Positions 4,335 through 7,033 of a DNA stretch of 7,033 bases are shown piece after piece (the first letter of the stretch is position 1; each line of letters opens with the position of its first letter). A model generated the notes under the pieces. That model ran no database searches. It saw only the letters and a list, made by a program, of their open reading frames with translations, and was not told where the DNA came from. Source of the DNA: an uncultured Oscillospiraceae bacterium (lineage in GTDB: Bacteria > Bacillota > Clostridia > Oscillospirales > Acutalibacteraceae); assembly GCA_900552985.1 (NCBI GenBank), contig USBP01000071.1, positions 1 through 7,033 on the forward strand, in the 5' to 3' direction. The translations under genes were made by a program, and so were the position numbers.

Positions 4335-5819
4335 TTAAAATAAATTCCCTTTGTTGCTGGTGGTATCCTCCTGCCCCTGCGCAGCGGTGCTTTCTTCCTC
4401 TTCGCCCGCAGGAGTAGAGGCTTCCTCAGAGGGGGCTTCTGTGCTGGGCTCCGTTGCAGGAGGATCGGAAACGGAGGTGGAAAGCCACCAGGGCCACGTT
4501 GGCTCTTCTTCAATGGTAACCGGCTCTGTTTCCTGCCAGTTAGAGGAGGCAGATTCGCTCACAAGGGCCGTTGTGCCGCCTCCGGAGGCGCCGCCCGAGC
4601 CGCCTGAATAGCTGAGATCCAGATCAAAGGGAGAAACATGATCTTCATCCGGGATATTGCTGTTGCCATACAGCGCCATTTGCAGCTCCCGTGCGGCTGC
4701 CTGATAATCAACGATGATAAATGAGGTCCCGTTAATATACTGGCCCCTCCGATATTGTTCGCTCGGAGCTGTCATCGTGTTGATCGGGTAATTCATCCAT
4801 CCTTGTAAAATTGCCTGGGTTCCAAGCGAAAGAATTTCTGTTTTTGGAATATTTGTGTTAACATACGGCAGCATTTTATTTACCATGCTATTCAGCTGGC
4901 CCAGGGAGGCGCTTTTCGTCTGTGCAATCAAAGCGGAGATCACCTGACGCTGACGGCGTGTACGGCTGACGTCGCTATCCGCATCGCTCTTGCGAATCCG
5001 GCTGAAAACGAGCGCCTCATCTCCGTTGAGCAGCACATTTTCTCCAACCGGAAAGTTTTTATGGCGGCTTGTCCGGCGGATATAATCTGACTCATATTGC
5101 TGCACATCAACCCGTATACCGCCCAGCGCATCAATCGCCTTGGAGAAGTTTTCAAAATTAATCGAGACATAATAATCAATCTTGATTTTAAAATTATTTT
5201 CCAGCGTCTCAATCAGCAGATCTGCGCCGCCCCATTGATAGGCCGCATTGATTTTGGTGTAGCGATCTTCCCCATTATAGTCAATATAAGAATAACTATC
5301 CCGGAAGAAGGAGGCCAGCGTGATCTGATCTGTTTTTTTGTTGATGGAGGCAAGGATCATCGAATCCGACCGGCCGTCATCCTGCCCGATCAAAAGGACG
5401 TTTATCACATTGCGGCTGGAGTATTTCTCGCCGCCGTTGGTCGCCCAGGTTTTGAGCAGATCCTTCAGAGAATCTGCATCCTTGATCCCATCGATCTCCG
5501 CAAACTCTTCCTCATCGTAAATCTGATCCTCTATGCCGCCCTGCGGTCCGTCGGGGTTTTCCGTCCCAATCAGATTGAGCATATTATTGACATAGAGGAA
5601 CACAATCACTACAACCGCAACGATCACTGCGGCCAGAACCCCCAAGAAAATCTTTAGGTTTCGTTTTTTATTCTTCGTCCAAAACGGAATGAAACGATCC
5701 TTCCAAAAAGAGCCATTTGGATTGCCATTTTCCTGCGGCTGCATCCAATCCGGCTTTTCCTTTTCAGGTGCTTTTTCCCGCGCTGGTTCTTTTGCATCAA
5801 ACTGTTTGTCGTCTTTCAC
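4335..5819 (-). CDS. LytR-CpsA-Psr (LCP) family cell-wall glycopolymer ligase
   Basis: A 494-residue type II membrane protein. LCP enzymes transfer undecaprenyl-linked polymers such as teichoic acid or capsule onto peptidoglycan outside the membrane. Residues 1-54 are a charged cytoplasmic tail rich in K, E and P. A single span covers about 56-77. The LCP catalytic domain runs about 138-300: N-V-L-L-I-G-Q-D-D-G-R150-S-D-S-M, L-A-S-F-F-R173-D, K-I-N-A-A-Y, G-G-A-D, I-D-Y-Y-V, A-L-G-G-I-R-V-D-V, and F-S-R-I-R-K followed by R-T-R-R-Q-R-Q. The Arg and Asp residues are those that bind lipid pyrophosphate and metal in the family. From about 403 to the end comes a Gly/Ser linker and a long Glu/Thr/Ser/Pro-rich tail with P-T-W-P-W-W inside it, which is not part of the core enzyme. 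Start codon: GTG, with AAGGGAG 12 nt upstream, slightly long. It has its own promoter and a strong terminator. The polymer substrate is unknown. Confidence 0.92.
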   Translation of the reverse strand: MKDDKQFDAKEPAREKAPEKEKPDWMQPQENGNPNGSFWKDRFIPFWTKNKKRNLKIFLGVLAAVIVAVVVIVFLYVNNMLNLIGTENPDGPQGGIEDQIYDEEEFAEIDGIKDADSLKDLLKTWATNGGEKYSSRNVINVLLIGQDDGRSDSMILASINKKTDQITLASFFRDSYSYIDYNGEDRYTKINAAYQWGGADLLIETLENNFKIKIDYYVSINFENFSKAIDALGGIRVDVQQYESDYIRRTSRHKNFPVGENVLLNGDEALVFSRIRKSDADSDVSRTRRQRQVISALIAQTKSASLGQLNSMVNKMLPYVNTNIPKTEILSLGTQAILQGWMNYPINTMTAPSEQYRRGQYINGTSFIIVDYQAAARELQMALYGNSNIPDEDHVSPFDLDLSYSGGSGGASGGGTTALVSESASSNWQETEPVTIEEEPTWPWWLSTSVSDPPATEPSTEAPSEEASTPAGEEEESTAAQGQEDTTSNKGNLF

Positions 5820-5874
5820 GCGCGTCCCACACTCCCTTATCGAAAACTGTCGTCAGTGAAAAAAGATGGCTTTT

Positions 5875-5903
5875 ATTATATCGAACATAGTGGAAGGATG
5901 CAA
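5875..5903 (-). promoter_or_regulatory. Sigma-A-type promoter of the LCP gene
   Basis: TTGCAT (5898-5903) and TATAAT (5875-5880) on the minus strand are separated by 17 bp. The predicted start near 5868 leaves a leader of about 50 nt before the GTG at 5819, containing a small ACTG-ACGA-CAGT hairpin just upstream of the ribosome binding site. Confidence 0.75.
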
Positions 5904-5980
5904 GAGAAAATCAAAAAACACATACTATTCCATTTCCCTGCGCACTCTACCACTCTATGAAAAGATATGCAGGACTTTGA

Positions 5981-6037
5981 AAAAACAAATTGCGCGCTGA
6001 TGCAACAGGATGCTTCGAGGAAGGGACGCTACAGCGC
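5981..6037 (-). terminator. Possible terminator downstream of gyrA
   Basis: On the minus strand GCGCTG (6032-6037) can pair with CAGCGC (5994-5999), with a smaller GCA/TGC pair nested in a roughly 32-nt loop. The second arm is followed by GCAATTTGTTTTTT. The loop is long and the stem short, so this is a tentative call, supported by its place between gyrA and the next promoter. Confidence 0.35.
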
Positions 6038-6090
6038 TGAAAACCCCTTGCACGCTCTGCCTGCCAGGCGCTTTTTGCTTGCTAAGATGG

Positions 6091-7033
6091 TTACTCCTCT
6101 TCCTCCGCCTGTGCCACAGGCTCTTCTTGTACATTCTCCTGCGGCTCCTGCTCCGCCTGTTCAGCGGGAAGCGAATCTGATTTTTCCCCGTCATCATGCT
6201 CCGCACTGGTCAGCGTAGCCACCCTTTCCCCTTCGTTTACACGCATCACACGCACACCCTTGGAGGGGCGGGCGCACAGGCGAATCTCATCAGAGGGGAT
6301 GCGGATAATGATCCCGTCGGAAGAGATCAGGATGACATCCTCGTTTTCCTGAATCATCCGTACAGCGGCAACATTTCCATACTTTTCTGTATGATAATTG
6401 ATGGTGCCCTTCCCGGCGCGGGATTGCAGCCGGTAATCAGACGCTTCGCTGCGGCGTCCGTAACCGGTTTCGCTCACGGTCAAAACCGTCCCCTCGCCTT
6501 TCAGCACGGCCATACCGACCACTTCATCTCCCGGCGCCAACTCAATCGCCTTTACGCCGCGGGCCGTCCTGCCCAGCGGGCGGGCGTCCTCCTCATGGAA
6601 GCGGATGGACATTCCCTTCCTTGTTGCAACCAGCAAATCGTCGCTGCCGCTGGTCAGATGGACCCAGGCGAGCTCGTCCTCCTCATCAAGATTAATTGCA
6701 ATCACACCGTTTTTCCGAACGTTACGGTAAGCCTCCAGCTCTGTACGCTTGATAATTCCCTTTCGCGTGACCATGCAAAGATATTCCCCATTGGCAACTT
6801 CCGGCACGCGGATCATGGCGTTTATTTTCACATCCGTCGTAATTGGCAGGAGGTTTACAATATTCATCCCCTTGCTGGTGCGGCTTCCCTCTGGAATCTC
6901 ATAGCCCTTCAATCGGAACACACGGCCATCCGAGGTGAAAAACATCACATAATCATGCGTAGAACAGGTGAACATGGTGTCCGCCACATCCTCCTCCCGG
7001 CGGGACATACCAATCACGCCGCGGCCGCCGCGC
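6091..7033 (-). CDS. gyrA: DNA gyrase subunit A, C-terminal part (runs off the right edge)
   Basis: The last 313 codons of GyrA, which with GyrB introduces negative supercoils using ATP. The window begins in the DNA-wrapping C-terminal domain. The visible start R-G-G-R-G-V-I-G-M is the end of the GyrA box (Q-R-R-G-G-R/K-G), which separates gyrase from topoisomerase IV ParC. About five beta-pinwheel repeats follow, each with a hydrophobic strand, a T/S-x-x-G turn and an R-x-x-x-G motif, for example S-T-H-D-Y-V-M-F-F-T-S-D-G-R-V-F-R-L and S-R-T-S-K-G-M-N-I-V-N-L-L. The final ~38 residues are strongly acidic and Gln/Pro-rich, ending E-E-E-E. The N-terminal breakage-reunion domain with the catalytic Tyr lies outside the window. 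The stop is TAA at 6091-6093. The next gene on the strand has its own promoter, so gyrA is probably the last gene of its transcript. Confidence 0.96.
   Translation of the reverse strand, partial: RGGRGVIGMSRREEDVADTMFTCSTHDYVMFFTSDGRVFRLKGYEIPEGSRTSKGMNIVNLLPITTDVKINAMIRVPEVANGEYLCMVTRKGIIKRTELEAYRNVRKNGVIAINLDEEDELAWVHLTSGSDDLLVATRKGMSIRFHEEDARPLGRTARGVKAIELAPGDEVVGMAVLKGEGTVLTVSETGYGRRSEASDYRLQSRAGKGTINYHTEKYGNVAAVRMIQENEDVILISSDGIIIRIPSDEIRLCARPSKGVRVMRVNEGERVATLTSAEHDDGEKSDSLPAEQAEQEPQENVQEEPVAQAEEEE

Noticed and set aside
5097..5657. Plus-strand open frame of 186 codons inside the LCP gene
   Set aside because: It is the antisense shadow of the conserved LCP catalytic domain; its Ile-rich composition comes from the complementary codons.
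6053..6075. GCCTGCCAGGC followed by GCTTTTTGC as a plus-strand terminator
   Set aside because: The stem is only four pairs and no plus-strand gene leads into it.

Overview
This looks like a stretch of chromosome from a Gram-positive Bacillota bacterium, most likely a Clostridia-type anaerobe of moderate GC. The main support is a SigI/RsgI sigma/anti-sigma pair, a LytR-CpsA-Psr (LCP) cell-wall ligase and a DUF1835 protein, which are families typical of that phylum, together with strong AGGAGG-type ribosome binding sites and sigma-A-like promoters. Genus cannot be fixed from the sequence. There is no sign of mobile DNA, tRNA, rRNA or CRISPR.

All six genes lie on the minus strand, so transcription runs from high to low coordinates. 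(1) 7033-6091: the 3' part of gyrA, covering the end of the GyrA box, the C-terminal DNA-wrapping pinwheel and an acidic tail. (2) 5819-4335: a membrane-anchored LCP protein with its own good promoter (TTGCAT-17-TATAAT). (3) A strong intrinsic terminator at 4290-4324, then a DUF1835/DUF3658 protein of unknown role (4268-3303). (4) A gene-free stretch (3302-2962) with a terminator-like hairpin and a promoter whose core is covered by AT-rich palindromes, one of them close to a catabolite-response (cre) element. (5) The sigI-rsgI operon (2961-668), whose two genes overlap as GTGA. (6) The first 161 codons of an MFS sugar-type transporter (484-1 and beyond), with its own extended -10 promoter and a 12-bp palindrome in its leader.

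The functional centre is the sigI-rsgI pair. SigI is an alternative sigma factor, and RsgI is a single-pass membrane protein that holds SigI inactive through its cytoplasmic N-terminus. The external part of this RsgI carries the conserved Asn-Pro segment linked to autocleavage in the family, then what appear to be three tandem Ig-like beta-sandwich modules rather than a recognisable carbohydrate-binding or hydrolase domain. The promoter palindromes suggest that sigI may also be controlled by a LacI/CcpA-family repressor, and an adjacent transporter gene follows. Together this is a plausible envelope- or carbon-sensing unit, but the ligand and regulon are not visible here.

The window is otherwise ordinary housekeeping and envelope DNA. 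The observations most worth a second look are the RsgI ectodomain, the palindromes in the sigI promoter, and the loss of the expected MFS reading frame at the extreme left edge.
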